Shown here: positions 21,539 through 30,493 of the stretch, in pieces
Position numbering within the stretch: the stretch's first letter is position 1
Layout of the letters: every line of letters starts with the position of its first letter
Assembly (NCBI RefSeq): GCF_004421005.1
Contig: NZ_CP038026.1
Span: 2,294,001 to 2,358,000, forward strand
Origin: Pseudoduganella plicata
GTDB lineage: Bacteria > Pseudomonadota > Gammaproteobacteria > Burkholderiales > Burkholderiaceae_D
DNA length: 64,000 nt
Direction of reading: 5' to 3'
Program-made: the position numbers and the translations under genes
Notes under the pieces: model-generated
Database searches by the model: none
Seen by the model: the letters and a program-made list of their open reading frames with translations, nothing else
What the model was told of the DNA's origin: nothing

Positions 21539-21939
21539 ACGTCCGTTCCGCCCTCCCTGCCCTGTTGCTGTGCAGCCTGACGCTGCCGGCGCAGGCCGCC
21601 CCGTGGACAAAAGTACGCACGGACAAGGACGGAACGCTGTACGTCGACAAGGCGTCGATCAGCAAGGTCGACGGCGGGCGCAAGGTGTGGACGCTGGAAT
21701 CGTTCCGCAAGCCGCAGTCGGCGCCTGACGGCAAGCTGTACCTTTCCGTGCGGGCGCACCAGCTGTACGACTGCGAGGCCCGGACGGTCACCCTGCAGGC
21801 GCAGCTGTTCTATCCGGAGGCGATGGCAAAGGGCGAGATCGTGGGCAGCTACAAGTTCGAGGCATTCGACGCGGAAAACGTCGAACCCGGCAGCCGCTAC
21901 GACGGCGCCTTCAAGCTCATCTGCGGACGCCGCAAGTAG
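21535..21939 (+). CDS. Surface-adhesin protein E-like periplasmic protein
   Basis: 134 aa if started at GTG 21535, which overlaps the previous stop codon (GTGA) and gives a signal peptide (SALPALLLCSLTLPAQA, cleavage near residue 21). The mature part has the pattern of adhesin-E-like domains: TLYVDKASI, a central DCEARTVTL and a terminal LICGR, with two cysteines that probably pair. Function is unknown; likely cotranscribed with the M48-like lipoprotein. Confidence 0.72.
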   Translation: MNVRSALPALLLCSLTLPAQAAPWTKVRTDKDGTLYVDKASISKVDGGRKVWTLESFRKPQSAPDGKLYLSVRAHQLYDCEARTVTLQAQLFYPEAMAKGEIVGSYKFEAFDAENVEPGSRYDGAFKLICGRRK

Positions 21940-21991
21940 CGCCGCCGGCGTGTGCCGACGTGTTCCCGGGCGCCATAGTATAGTCTGGTCC

Positions 21992-23011
21992 ATGGACAGC
22001 ATCGACCTCGAAGTTCTCAAAACCAGCGCAACATGGATCGCGGCGGGACACCGCTGCGAACTCGTTACCGTCATCAAGACCTGGGGCTCGAGCCCCCGCC
22101 CGATCGGCGCCACACTGGCCATCTGCGACGACGGCCGCGTCGTCGGCTCCGTCTCCGGCGGCTGCATCGAAGACGACCTGATCGAACGCGTGCGCAACGA
22201 AGGCATCACGCGCACGCTGCCGGAAATCGTCAGCTACGGCATCACGGCCGACGAGGCACACCGCTTCGGCCTGCCTTGCGGCGGCACCATCGAGCTGGCT
22301 ATCGAACCGCTCGGGCCCGGCAGCCGCATCGGCGAACTTCTCGCAAGACTGGAACAGCACCAGCTGGTCGAGCGCCGCGTCGACCTGCGCACGGGCGCCG
22401 TCACGCTGGACAAGGCCGCGGCCGGCAGCGTGCTGACGTTGAGCGACGACGCACTCGTCACGCAGCACGGCCCGCGCTGGCGCCTGCTCATCATTGGTGC
22501 GGGACAGCTGTCGCGCTTTGTCGCGCAGATTGCCAGCGCCATGGATTATCACGTGACCGTCTGCGATCCGCGCGAGCAATACCGCAGCGGCTGGACGTTG
22601 CCGGACGTGCGGCTGGTCCATGCAATGCCGGACGATCTGGTACAGGAAATGCGGCTGGACACGCGCAGCGCCGTCGTCGCGCTGACGCACGACCCGAAGC
22701 TGGACGACCTGGCACTGATGGAAGCGCTGAAGTCGGACGCGTTCTACGTGGGCGCCATCGGCTCGCGCGCCAACAACGCCAAGCGGCGAGAGCGGCTGCT
22801 GCAGTTCGACCTGACGCCATCCCAGCTGGACCGCCTGCACGGGCCGATCGGGCTGTACATCGGCAGCAAGACGCCGTCCGAAATCGCCATCTCCATCCTG
22901 GCCGAAATGACGGCAGTGAAAAACGGCGTCCCGCGCGAACTGCAGGTCAACCACGCCGCGGCGCTGGAAGCCCCCGGCACGGCCGCCTGCGCCATCACGA
23001 TGCAGACTTAA
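21992..23011 (+). CDS. XdhC family protein
   Basis: 339 aa. N-terminal XdhC/CoxI domain (KTWGSSPRPIGATLAI, GSVSGGCIEDDLI) and C-terminal XdhC Rossmann domain (LLIIGAGQLSRFVAQIA, ALTHDPKLDDLALMEAL, YVGAIGSRANN). Family proteins insert or protect molybdenum cofactor, for example for xanthine dehydrogenase. No molybdoenzyme subunit genes are in the window, so its client is elsewhere or different. ATG 21992 gives MDSIDLEVL; the upstream in-frame ATG at 21950 has no support. Confidence 0.88.
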   Translation: MDSIDLEVLKTSATWIAAGHRCELVTVIKTWGSSPRPIGATLAICDDGRVVGSVSGGCIEDDLIERVRNEGITRTLPEIVSYGITADEAHRFGLPCGGTIELAIEPLGPGSRIGELLARLEQHQLVERRVDLRTGAVTLDKAAAGSVLTLSDDALVTQHGPRWRLLIIGAGQLSRFVAQIASAMDYHVTVCDPREQYRSGWTLPDVRLVHAMPDDLVQEMRLDTRSAVVALTHDPKLDDLALMEALKSDAFYVGAIGSRANNAKRRERLLQFDLTPSQLDRLHGPIGLYIGSKTPSEIAISILAEMTAVKNGVPRELQVNHAAALEAPGTAACAITMQT

Positions 23012-23073
23012 TTCAGAAGCAAGAACCGGCTGGCGCCACCCCAACATTCGGGTGACAATACTGCACTGCCCGT

Positions 23074-23243
23074 GACAACATCGGGGTCAGGCACGAAAAC
23101 TGTCACGGCCTCGACAGAATGCCAAACCTGGCAGAATTCGCAGAGTTTGCGCCCCGCCGGCAGGTGGGCCGTCGGCTACACAGTCTGCCCCAGCCACCAA
23201 GGCCGAGCTTGTGACAACATCTGTGCCTGACCCCGATGTTGTC
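23074..23243. repeat. 170 bp element with perfect 21 bp terminal inverted repeats
   Basis: The first 21 bases (23074-23094, beginning GACAACATCGGGGTCAGG) are exactly the reverse complement of the last 21 (23223-23243). The 128 bp between are GC-rich and noncoding. It lies between the XdhC gene and the EamA gene and ends 27 bp before the EamA start codon. It could be a MITE-like element or two inverted copies of a short dispersed repeat. No obvious flanking direct repeat. Confidence 0.8.
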
Positions 23244-23270
23244 AACAAGCTCGACAATTACAACGATCCT

Positions 23271-24158
23271 ATGTCCACAGCTAACTTGCTCCGCCTGTTC
23301 CTGCTTGCCGCCATCTGGGGTGGCTCCTTCCTGTTCATGCGCATTGCCGCGCCGGTGCTGGGGCCGGGCTGGCTGATCGAACTGCGGGTGGTGTTTGCCG
23401 CGCTGTTCCTGGCCGCGATCGCGCTGATGCTGAAGAAGTCGCTCGATTTGCGCCGCTACTGGAAGCACTACGCCATCCTCGGGCTGTTCAATGCCGCGAT
23501 TCCGTTCGTGCTGTTTGCGTATGCGGCAAAGACGCTGTCGGCCTCGCTGCTGTCCGTGCTGAACGCCACGGCGCCGATGTGGGCCGCGCTGATCGCCGCC
23601 GTGTGGCAGCGCCAGATGGTGACGCCGCGCGTGCTGCTCGGGCTGGTGCTGGGGACGGCCGGTGTCGCCTTGCTGGTCGGCACCGACCGGCTCAGCACCC
23701 AGGACGGCGCCCTGCTCGCCATCGGCGCGGCGCTGCTGGCGCCGTTCAACTACGGCATCGCGACCGTCTACGCGAAGTCCGCCCCGGCCGTGGAGCCGTT
23801 CTCGAACGCCCATGGCAGCATGTGGGCGGGCGCCGTGCTGACGTTACCTGCGCTGTTCATGTTCCCCCAGCCGGCGATGCCGTCCACCGGCATCCTTGGC
23901 GCGGCCATCGCCCTGGGCGTACTGTGCAGCGGCGTCGCCTACCTGCTGTATTACGGCCTCGTGCGCGACGTCGGCCCTACCTCCGCACTGACGGTGACGT
24001 TCCTCGCGCCGCTGTTCGGCATCCTGTGGGGCACGGTGTTCCTGCAGGAAGCGGTCGGCTGGACGACATTGGCTGGCGCCGGCATCGTGATCGCGGGCAC
24101 GATCCTGGTCACGGGCTACCGCCCTGCCTGGAGCCGCGCCGCCAAAGCCGCCGCATGA
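23271..24158 (+). CDS. EamA/DMT family transporter
   Basis: Inner-membrane drug/metabolite transporter, 295 aa, with about ten membrane helices in two EamA repeats. The N-terminal AAIWGGSFLFMRIA and the second-repeat start are typical. ATG 23271 (MSTANLLRL) was chosen because the extension to 23211 reads through the inverted-repeat element. Its stop overlaps the start of the glycosylase gene (ATGA). Substrate unknown. Confidence 0.88.
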   Translation: MSTANLLRLFLLAAIWGGSFLFMRIAAPVLGPGWLIELRVVFAALFLAAIALMLKKSLDLRRYWKHYAILGLFNAAIPFVLFAYAAKTLSASLLSVLNATAPMWAALIAAVWQRQMVTPRVLLGLVLGTAGVALLVGTDRLSTQDGALLAIGAALLAPFNYGIATVYAKSAPAVEPFSNAHGSMWAGAVLTLPALFMFPQPAMPSTGILGAAIALGVLCSGVAYLLYYGLVRDVGPTSALTVTFLAPLFGILWGTVFLQEAVGWTTLAGAGIVIAGTILVTGYRPAWSRAAKAAA

Positions 24159-25051
24159 CGGCATCGTTCGACATCGTCCTGCCGCCCGGCTACCGGGCCG
24201 GAGACGTGCTGCGCTTCCACAGCCGCGATACGGAAAACGTTGCCGAGGAAGTCACGCCGGCATTGCTCCGCAAAGGCGTGATGCTGGACGGCGTTCCCGT
24301 CGTGCTGACGGCGCCGTTGTGCGACGGCCCCGGCCCCATCGTCTGCCAGGGGCACGCCGACGGCGAGTTGACGCCAACATTGCGCCAGCACATCCACGAC
24401 GCTCTGCTGAACATCCTTGGCCTGCGCATCGATCCCGGGCCGTTCCTCGATGCGGTCCGCGCCGATCCGCTGATGGGTCCGCTGGCGCGGCGCCGGCCCG
24501 GCCTGCGCATCGTGCAGTCCGCCACCGTGTTCGAAGCGCTGACGTGGGCCATCATCGGCCAGCAGATCAACCTGTCCTTTGCCATCGCCCTGCGCCGCAC
24601 GTTCATCCTGCAGGCCGGCCGACAGCACAGCAGTGGCCTGTGGTGCTACCCGGAAGCGTCCGACGCGGCCCGCCTGACGTCCGATGCTCTCACCAGCCGG
24701 AAGTTTTCGCGCGCGAAAGCGGACACCCTGCTGCGGTTCGCCGGTCTCGTCGCCAGCGGCGCGCTGGACCTGGCACCCGGCCCTGACAACACCATCGAAC
24801 ATATCGGCCAGCGCCTGCTGGCGATCAAGGGGATCGGCCCGTGGACGGTCAACTACGGGCTGCTGCGCGGCTACGGCCATGCCGACTGCTCGCTGCATGG
24901 CGACGTGGCCGTCCGTGCCGCGCTGCAGCGCATGCTGGGCGGCGACGCCCGGCCGGACGTCGCCCGCGCCGAACAATTATTGCAACGGTATCAACCGCAT
25001 CGTACGATGGCGGCGGCTCATCTGTGGGCCAGCCTCGCGCCTGAAGAATAG
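24155..25051 (+). CDS. DNA-3-methyladenine glycosylase 2 (AlkA type)
   Basis: 298 aa base-excision repair glycosylase of the HhH-GPD superfamily. The helix-hairpin-helix segment with the GPD-like loop reads LLAIKGIGPWTVNYGLLRGYGHADCSLHGDVAV, in which the catalytic Asp follows the loop. The segment ALTWAIIGQQINLSFA is the conserved substrate pocket region. It overlaps the EamA gene by 4 bp. No Ada domains are fused and no ada gene is near. Confidence 0.88.
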   Translation: MTASFDIVLPPGYRAGDVLRFHSRDTENVAEEVTPALLRKGVMLDGVPVVLTAPLCDGPGPIVCQGHADGELTPTLRQHIHDALLNILGLRIDPGPFLDAVRADPLMGPLARRRPGLRIVQSATVFEALTWAIIGQQINLSFAIALRRTFILQAGRQHSSGLWCYPEASDAARLTSDALTSRKFSRAKADTLLRFAGLVASGALDLAPGPDNTIEHIGQRLLAIKGIGPWTVNYGLLRGYGHADCSLHGDVAVRAALQRMLGGDARPDVARAEQLLQRYQPHRTMAAAHLWASLAPEE

Positions 25052-25052
25052 C

Positions 25053-25078
25053 TTGACCCTGACGCAACGTCAGGCTTC
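25053..25078 (+). promoter_or_regulatory. Candidate MerR/TipA-type operator-promoter
   Basis: TTGACC (25053-25058) overlaps a 7 bp inverted repeat CCTGACG / CGTCAGG with a CAA centre (25058-25074), just upstream of the MerR-type gene. MerR regulators bind such a palindrome in the spacer of a stretched promoter, and this sequence resembles TipA-class sites. A clear -10 box is not visible. Confidence 0.6.
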
Positions 25079-25105
25079 AGGATGGCACCAGATGACGGAG
25101 CGACC

Positions 25106-26116
25106 ATGCTGAAGATAGGACAACTTGCACGACACGCGGGCCTGACGGTCCGCACCCTGCACCACTACGACAGCATCGGCCTGCTTTCGCCATCCGCCCG
25201 TTCCGACAGCGGCTACCGCCTGTACAGCCGCGACGACGTCGCCCGCCTGCATCAGATCCAGGCGCTGCGCTCGTTCGGCATCACCTTGGCCGATATCGGA
25301 ACCTTGCTGGCTGGGGCCGGCGTTTCCTCCCTTTCCATCGTCGACCGCCAGCTGGCCGCCCTCGACCGGCAGATCAGCGAAGCGGCGCGGATGCGCGAGC
25401 AGCTAAAGCGTATGCAAAAGCAACTCGCTACGGGAGAAACACCGGATCTGGCTTCCTGGCTGACCACACTGGAGCATATGACCATGTACGAGAAATATTT
25501 TACGCAGGACGAGCTGGCGAATCTGGCGCTGTATCACGACGTTAATGTGAAAGCGGAATGGCGCACACTGGTGGACGAAGTGGCCGCGTTATCAGCCGCC
25601 GGTATTGCGCCCGATAACGCGGCGGCAAAATCGGCCGGGATGCGCTGGATCGAGATGCTCGAGCGTGATACCAACGGCAGTCCGTCCTTAATGGCAAGGC
25701 TCAATATCATGCATGACAGCGAACCGGCATTGCAACAGAGCACGGGTATTACACCAGCGATAAGGGACTTTATCGGCCGCGTCATGGGCGAAATTAAGTT
25801 GGAAGCCTGGTCGCGTCACCTGCTTCCGGACGAGCTGGAGCAAATGCGCCGTCATCAGGCCACCCGTGCAAAAGAGTGGCCGCCGTTGATCGAATCGGTC
25901 AGTCGCCAGATGCAAGCCGATCCGTCCGCGGCGTCCGTCGATGCCGCAATACTGGGCGGGCAGTGGATGTCCTTATTCCACGATATGGTCGGCAACCGCC
26001 CGGAGACCATCGCCCGGTTCCGAACCGCGATTGAAACCGAACCGATGCTGCGCATCGGCCGCGGGATGACGGATGAGATGCTCGCCTGGCTGCGTCAAGC
26101 CTTGCACCGGGACTGA
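25106..26116 (+). CDS. MerR family regulator with TipAS effector domain
   Basis: 336 aa. N-terminal MerR winged helix (MLKIGQLARHAGLTVRTLHHYDSIGL) and dimer coiled coil (about residues 75-120), followed by a C-terminal region starting MTMYEKYFTQDELANLALY that resembles the TipAS antibiotic-binding domain, here apparently duplicated or extended. ATG 25106 follows a GGAG RBS; the upstream ATG at 25082 is less likely. A palindromic operator lies at 25058-25074, suggesting autoregulation. Its 3' end overlaps the opposing gene at 25973-26755. Confidence 0.85.
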   Translation: MLKIGQLARHAGLTVRTLHHYDSIGLLSPSARSDSGYRLYSRDDVARLHQIQALRSFGITLADIGTLLAGAGVSSLSIVDRQLAALDRQISEAARMREQLKRMQKQLATGETPDLASWLTTLEHMTMYEKYFTQDELANLALYHDVNVKAEWRTLVDEVAALSAAGIAPDNAAAKSAGMRWIEMLERDTNGSPSLMARLNIMHDSEPALQQSTGITPAIRDFIGRVMGEIKLEAWSRHLLPDELEQMRRHQATRAKEWPPLIESVSRQMQADPSAASVDAAILGGQWMSLFHDMVGNRPETIARFRTAIETEPMLRIGRGMTDEMLAWLRQALHRD

Positions 26117-26755
26117 GACAGGCAAACAGGGCCGTATCCACCCGGAGCCCGAAGCAGCCGATGGTTTGTTCTTGTCAGGGTAGAACAGGCAATACGTGCC
26201 GATAGCCGTTTTGACCTGGTAGATCTGCGCCGGATCGTTGGGGGCACTGAACAATTCAACCCGGGCGGCTTCGTACCATTTCAGGGGTACGGCCAGATGG
26301 GCGGCGAGAAATGCGTCGTCCAGCTTCTTTCGCAGCGATTTTCCCTCTGCGCCCGATAACAGGTTTTCGCCAGGAGGTCGCATATCCCGGTCGATTTTCC
26401 CCGCCATTCCGATCAGCGCAGCCGTATCGATGACGGCCGCCTCTGTTTTAGTCTCGACCGTATCCGGCCCTGGTGGTTCCATCATGACAGCGGCCGGCAC
26501 AGGGGCCTTGCGCGGTTTATCCGCCACCCTATGCGCCGGCCTGGCGATAACATTGCCTGGAACCGGGGGAAGAGGAACCGTCTGCTCCGCTCTTGCAACC
26601 GGCGCAATAAAGACGATATCGATGCGGCCCGCGCTGCTGCCCCGATCCCGCAGTATGCGTTGGCCCAACATTACCAGCGCTAATAGCAGATGGAAAAGAA
26701 TGATCAGTGCCAGCGCCAGGGCCCGTGCGCGGGCACCTGAGTAAACAGCGGTCAT
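25973..26755 (-). CDS. Hypothetical TonB-like membrane-anchored protein
   Basis: 260 aa, not assigned to a named family. A single membrane helix near residues 10-30 (ALALALIILFHLLLALVML) is followed by a Pro/Ala/Lys-rich linker and a C-terminal domain containing KWYEAARVELFSAP and TYCLFYPDKNKP. The layout recalls energy-transducer-like or periplasmic anchor proteins. ATG 26755 is preceded by AAGGGA. The last 144 bp overlap the 3' end of the MerR gene on the other strand, so the true C-terminus could be subject to a missed frameshift or the overlap is genuine. Base composition is lower in GC than the neighbours. Confidence 0.6.
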   Translation of the reverse strand: MTAVYSGARARALALALIILFHLLLALVMLGQRILRDRGSSAGRIDIVFIAPVARAEQTVPLPPVPGNVIARPAHRVADKPRKAPVPAAVMMEPPGPDTVETKTEAAVIDTAALIGMAGKIDRDMRPPGENLLSGAEGKSLRKKLDDAFLAAHLAVPLKWYEAARVELFSAPNDPAQIYQVKTAIGTYCLFYPDKNKPSAASGSGWIRPCLPVSVPVQGLTQPGEHLIRHPAADAQHRFGFNRGSEPGDGLRAVADHIVE

Positions 26756-26863
26756 CGTTGTCCCTTTATGGTTTTATTACCGGATAACTGAGAGCAGTTT
26801 AACCGGCCAAACCATAAAACAGCTGTTGGTAAAAAAATATTACAAACAAATAATGCGGAGGAC

Positions 26864-26901
26864 GAAAAAAAGCCGTCATCGCTTGCGCAGATGACGGCTT
26901 T
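26864..26901 (-). terminator. Terminator of the tRNA-fMet gene
   Basis: Stem AAAGCCGTCATC / GATGACGGCTTT (12 bp) with an A-run on the plus strand, that is a T-run on the minus strand after the stem, directly downstream of the minus-strand tRNA gene. Confidence 0.8.
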
Positions 26902-26909
26902 CTAAAATT

Positions 26910-26986
26910 TGGTTGCGGGGACAGGATTTGAACCTGTGACCTTCGGGTTATGAGCCCGACGAGCTGCCAGACTGCTCCACCCCGCG
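26910..26986 (-). tRNA. Initiator tRNA-Met (CAU)
   Basis: Reverse complement gives a 77 nt cloverleaf starting CGCGGGG and ending CCCCGCA-ACCA with encoded CCA. The anticodon loop CTCATAA is CAU. The unpaired C1-A72 and the three G-C pairs GGG/CCC in the anticodon stem are the hallmarks of initiator fMet-tRNA. It has its own promoter and terminator. Confidence 0.95.
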
Positions 26987-26998
26987 TCTGATGAACGT

Positions 26999-27027
26999 AT
27001 TATAGGACACGCCGGGCGATTAGGCAA
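26999..27027 (-). promoter_or_regulatory. Promoter of tRNA-fMet
   Basis: On the minus strand TTGCCT (27022-27027) and TATAAT (26999-27004) are separated by exactly 17 bp, and the tRNA begins 12 bp after the -10 box. Confidence 0.75.
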
Positions 27028-27220
27028 TATCAATCCGCACTTCCCGTACGATAGGACCGGTTTATCCGTCAGCAGGCACCTTGCGCACCGATGCGCCAGT
27101 ACGCGACGGACGCCAATCAGTGTAAAGTAAGCATCAGACAACCGGGCCTCGCCAGCGCCCGGGGCCGCGCCATCCGCCGGCCCCGGGCGCTGACGGGGCC
27201 CACCCAACTTCACGAATGTT

Positions 27221-27808
27221 ATGAAATTCTGTTCCGAATGTGCTCACCCGGTCGAGCTGATGGTGCCGCCCGGCGATAACCGTCCCCGTTATGTGTGTCC
27301 CCAGTGCGCCACGATCCACTACCAGAACCCGAAGATGGTGCTCGGCACGGTTCCCGTCTGGGAACGCGACGGCGAACCGCAGGTCCTGCTGTGCCGGCGC
27401 GCCATCGAACCGCGCTACGGCTACTGGACGCTGCCGGCAGGCTTTATGGAGAACAGCGAAACGACTGCCGCCGCCGCCCAGCGCGAGACCGAGGAGGAAG
27501 CCGGCGCCAATATCGAACTGGGTCCGCTGTTCGCGCTGATCAATGTGGCGCACGTCCATCAGGTACATATGTTCTATCTGGCGACGTTGCGCGACCTGGA
27601 CTTCGCGCCGGGCGAGGAAAGCCTGGAAGTGCGCATGTTCACGGAAAGCGAAATCCCGTGGGACGACCTGGCGTTCCCGACGATCCACGAGACGCTGGCG
27701 TTGTTCTTTGCCGACCGGGCCCGGATGCGCGCGCGCGGCAGCGACCATGGATACGGCTTTCACACCCAGGACATCACGCGCCCGATGCGCGCCGCCGGCG
27801 AACCATGA
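27221..27808 (+). CDS. NUDIX hydrolase with zinc ribbon
   Basis: 195 aa. N-terminal zinc ribbon with Cys 4, 7, 26 and 29, followed by a Nudix domain whose box reads [20 protein letters not shown] then AG, matching GX5EX7REUXEEXG. The layout is NudC-like but shorter, and substrates may be NADH, ADP-ribose or another nucleoside diphosphate derivative. Its stop overlaps the aat start (ATGA). Confidence 0.9.
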   Translation: MKFCSECAHPVELMVPPGDNRPRYVCPQCATIHYQNPKMVLGTVPVWERDGEPQVLLCRRAIEPRYGYWTLPAGFMENSETTAAAAQRETEEEAGANIELGPLFALINVAHVHQVHMFYLATLRDLDFAPGEESLEVRMFTESEIPWDDLAFPTIHETLALFFADRARMRARGSDHGYGFHTQDITRPMRAAGEP

Positions 27809-28533
27809 TTCCCTGGCTCGGCGCTCACACCCCGTTCCCGGACGTCTCCGAGGCACTGACCACCGAGGCGCCGGGGCTGCTGGCCGCAGGCGCCGACCTG
27901 TCGCCGCAGCGGCTGCTGATGGCGTACCGCAACGGCATCTTCCCGTGGTTTTCGGAGGGCCAGCCCATCCTCTGGTGGAGTACCGATCCGCGCATGGTCC
28001 TGATGACGGCCGATTTCAGGGTGTCCGACAGTCTGAAAAAGACGCTGAAGAAGGTCGAACGGAGCAGCCGTACCGACGGGCGCTGGCAGGTGCGGTTCGA
28101 CAGCGCGTTCGAGCCGGTCATGCGCGCCTGCGCGGCACCCCGCCGCGATGGTCCGGGCACGTGGATTTCCGAGGAGATCGTCGAGGGATACACCGGCCTG
28201 CACGCGCTGGGCTTTGCCCACTCGTCCGAAGTGTGGCTCGATGGCGAGCTGGTGGGCGGCGCCTACGGCGTGTCGATCGGCCGCATGTTCTATGGCGAAT
28301 CGATGTTCGCGCGTGTGACGGACGCGTCCAAGGTAGCGCTGGCCTACCTGGTCCACTTCCTCAGGCTGCAAGGCGTGGCCATGGTCGACTGCCAGCAGGA
28401 GACGGCGCACCTGGCATCGCTGGGCGCGGCGCCGATTCCCCGCAGCGAGTTCCTGGCCCATCTGCGCGAAGCCATCGCGAAGCCGCGCATCCGCAACTGG
28501 CAACCCGTGCCGCCGTTCGTCGCCGCCACCTGA
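27805..28533 (+). CDS. aat: Leucyl/phenylalanyl-tRNA-protein transferase
   Basis: 242 aa. Transfers Leu or Phe from tRNA to proteins with N-terminal Arg or Lys, creating N-degrons for ClpAP/ClpS. Family segments [43 protein letters not shown] and [10 protein letters not shown] are present. Starts inside the Nudix stop codon; bpt follows 128 bp downstream. Confidence 0.96.
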   Translation: MIPWLGAHTPFPDVSEALTTEAPGLLAAGADLSPQRLLMAYRNGIFPWFSEGQPILWWSTDPRMVLMTADFRVSDSLKKTLKKVERSSRTDGRWQVRFDSAFEPVMRACAAPRRDGPGTWISEEIVEGYTGLHALGFAHSSEVWLDGELVGGAYGVSIGRMFYGESMFARVTDASKVALAYLVHFLRLQGVAMVDCQQETAHLASLGAAPIPRSEFLAHLREAIAKPRIRNWQPVPPFVAAT

Positions 28534-28661
28534 CGCTCCTTTGGCAGCCGCGCACATGGCTGCAACGGAACGCGTTATGATATGTTTCACAGGCACCGCG
28601 CACCGCGCCGGTACCGACGTTTTGACAACGCACCCCAACGCACGCTGATCACAGGTTCTGC

Positions 28662-29390
28662 ATGACGCAGCTAAACGACCTTCCCTTCGCGGCCCTCCAG
28701 TTCTACACGACGGCGCCCTACCCTTGCAGTTACCTGGACTCGCGGCAAGCCCGGTCCCAGGTGGCGACACCGTCGCACCTGATCAACGCGGACGTCTACT
28801 CCGAACTGGTGCGCAATGGCTTCCGGCGCAGCGGCATTTTCACCTATCGGCCGTACTGCGACGGCTGCCAGGCCTGCATTCCCGTGCGCGTCGTCGCCGA
28901 CGCATTCGCCCCCTCGCGCGGCCAGCGCCGGGCCTGGGCGCGGCACGAGCACCTGCAGACGGGTGTGGCCACACTGTCGTTCTCGGACGAGCACTATGCG
29001 CTGTACCTGCGCTATCAGAGCACGCGCCATGCCGGTGGCGGCATGGACCAGGACAGCCGCGACCAGTATGCCCAGTTCCTGCTGCAAAGCCGCGTCAACA
29101 CGCGCCTCGTCGAGTTCCGCGAGCCGGACGGCACGCTGCGCATGGTCAGCATCATTGACGTGCTGTCGGACGGGCTGTCGTCCGTCTACACGTTCTTCGA
29201 CCCCGACGTGCCGGGCGCGTCGTTCGGCACCTATAACGTCATGTGGCAGATCGCCCAGGCGCGCGAGCTGGGCCTGCCGTACGTCTACCTGGGCTACTGG
29301 ATCGAGGAAAGCCCGAAAATGAGCTACAAGATCCGCTTTCAGCCGCTGGAAGCGCGGCGCAAGGGTGTATGGAGCGTGCTGGAGGCCTGA
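28662..29390 (+). CDS. bpt: Aspartate/glutamate leucyltransferase
   Basis: 242 aa. Bpt (bacterial R-transferase homologue) adds Leu to N-terminal Asp or Glu of proteins. The Cys-rich N-terminal segment [24 protein letters not shown] is diagnostic, and the C-terminal part has [11 protein letters not shown] and [14 protein letters not shown]. With aat immediately upstream, the window encodes both known bacterial N-degron transferases. Confidence 0.95.
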   Translation: MTQLNDLPFAALQFYTTAPYPCSYLDSRQARSQVATPSHLINADVYSELVRNGFRRSGIFTYRPYCDGCQACIPVRVVADAFAPSRGQRRAWARHEHLQTGVATLSFSDEHYALYLRYQSTRHAGGGMDQDSRDQYAQFLLQSRVNTRLVEFREPDGTLRMVSIIDVLSDGLSSVYTFFDPDVPGASFGTYNVMWQIAQARELGLPYVYLGYWIEESPKMSYKIRFQPLEARRKGVWSVLEA

Positions 29391-29441
29391 ACCCCGCCGG
29401 GTGCAAGGTAAAATGGCGGGAATTCACCTGCAGATCCCGTC

Positions 29442-30485
29442 ATGTCCGATAAATTCCTGTATTCCCTGCTTCGTCCCGCACTGTTCTCGATGGACGCCGA
29501 AAGCGCCCACCACTTCACCCTCAACAACCTCAAACGCCTGTCGAAACTTGGCCTGCTGCGCGCTGTCGTGCAGCCGCCGAAGCCGGACCCGCGCACGGTC
29601 ATGGGCCTGCTGTTCAGGAATCCCGTCGGCCTTGCCGCGGGCCTGGACAAGGACGGCGCCTATATCGACGCGCTGGCCGACCTGGGCTTCGGCTCGATCG
29701 AAGTGGGCACCGTCACGCCGCGTGCGCAGCCCGGCAATCCCCTGCCGCGCATGTTCCGCCTGCCCGCCGCGCACGGCATCATCAACCGCATGGGCTTCAA
29801 TAACGGCGGCGTCGACGCGTTTGTCGCCAACGTCCAGTCGTCGCGCTTCTACCAGAGCAAGGCCGGCGTGCTGGGCCTGAACATCGGCAAGAACGCCGAT
29901 ACGCCGATCGAGCGCGCGGCCGACGACTATCTGCACTGCCTGGAAAAGGTCTACCCATACGCCAGCTATGTGACGGTGAACATCTCGTCGCCGAACACGA
30001 AGAATCTGCGCCAGCTGCAGGGCGGTTCGGAGCTCGACGGCCTGCTGGCGCAGCTGAAGGACGCACAGGGGCGCCTGGCCGACCGGCACAAGCGCTACGT
30101 GCCGCTGGCCCTGAAGATCGCGCCCGACATGGACGGCGAGCAGGTGAAAAACATCGCGGATGCGCTGGTGCGCCACCGCATCGACGGCGTCATCGCCACC
30201 AATACGACGTTGTCGCGCACGGCCGTGGAAGGCATGCAGCATGGCGCCGAGACTGGCGGCCTGTCCGGCGCGCCCGTGTTCGAGCTGTCGAACGGCATCA
30301 TCCGCCTGCTCAAGGCGGAACTGGGCGACGCGCTGCCGATCCTCGGCGTGGGCGGCATCATGCGCGGCGTCGATGCGCAGGCCAAGATCGCCGCCGGTGC
30401 CCAGCTCGTGCAACTGTACAGCGGCCTGATTTACGCCGGCCCCGCCCTGGTGCGCGACTGCGCCGACGCCCTGCGCAAATCATAG
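29442..30485 (+). CDS. pyrD: Dihydroorotate dehydrogenase (quinone), class 2
   Basis: 347 aa membrane-associated flavoenzyme of pyrimidine synthesis. FMN-site segments [32 protein letters not shown], and ATNTTLSR and GVGGIM are visible. The amphipathic N-terminus (residues 1-30) is the quinone-binding part typical of class 2. It follows bpt by 51 bp and precedes the aldo/keto reductase gene by 8 bp. Confidence 0.96.
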   Translation: MSDKFLYSLLRPALFSMDAESAHHFTLNNLKRLSKLGLLRAVVQPPKPDPRTVMGLLFRNPVGLAAGLDKDGAYIDALADLGFGSIEVGTVTPRAQPGNPLPRMFRLPAAHGIINRMGFNNGGVDAFVANVQSSRFYQSKAGVLGLNIGKNADTPIERAADDYLHCLEKVYPYASYVTVNISSPNTKNLRQLQGGSELDGLLAQLKDAQGRLADRHKRYVPLALKIAPDMDGEQVKNIADALVRHRIDGVIATNTTLSRTAVEGMQHGAETGGLSGAPVFELSNGIIRLLKAELGDALPILGVGGIMRGVDAQAKIAAGAQLVQLYSGLIYAGPALVRDCADALRKS

Positions 30486-30493
30486 GAGAACCC

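Noticed and set aside
23074-23243. Target-site duplication around the 170 bp element
   Set aside because: Flanking bases differ (CTGCCCGT versus AACAAGCT), so a simple recent insertion is not supported.
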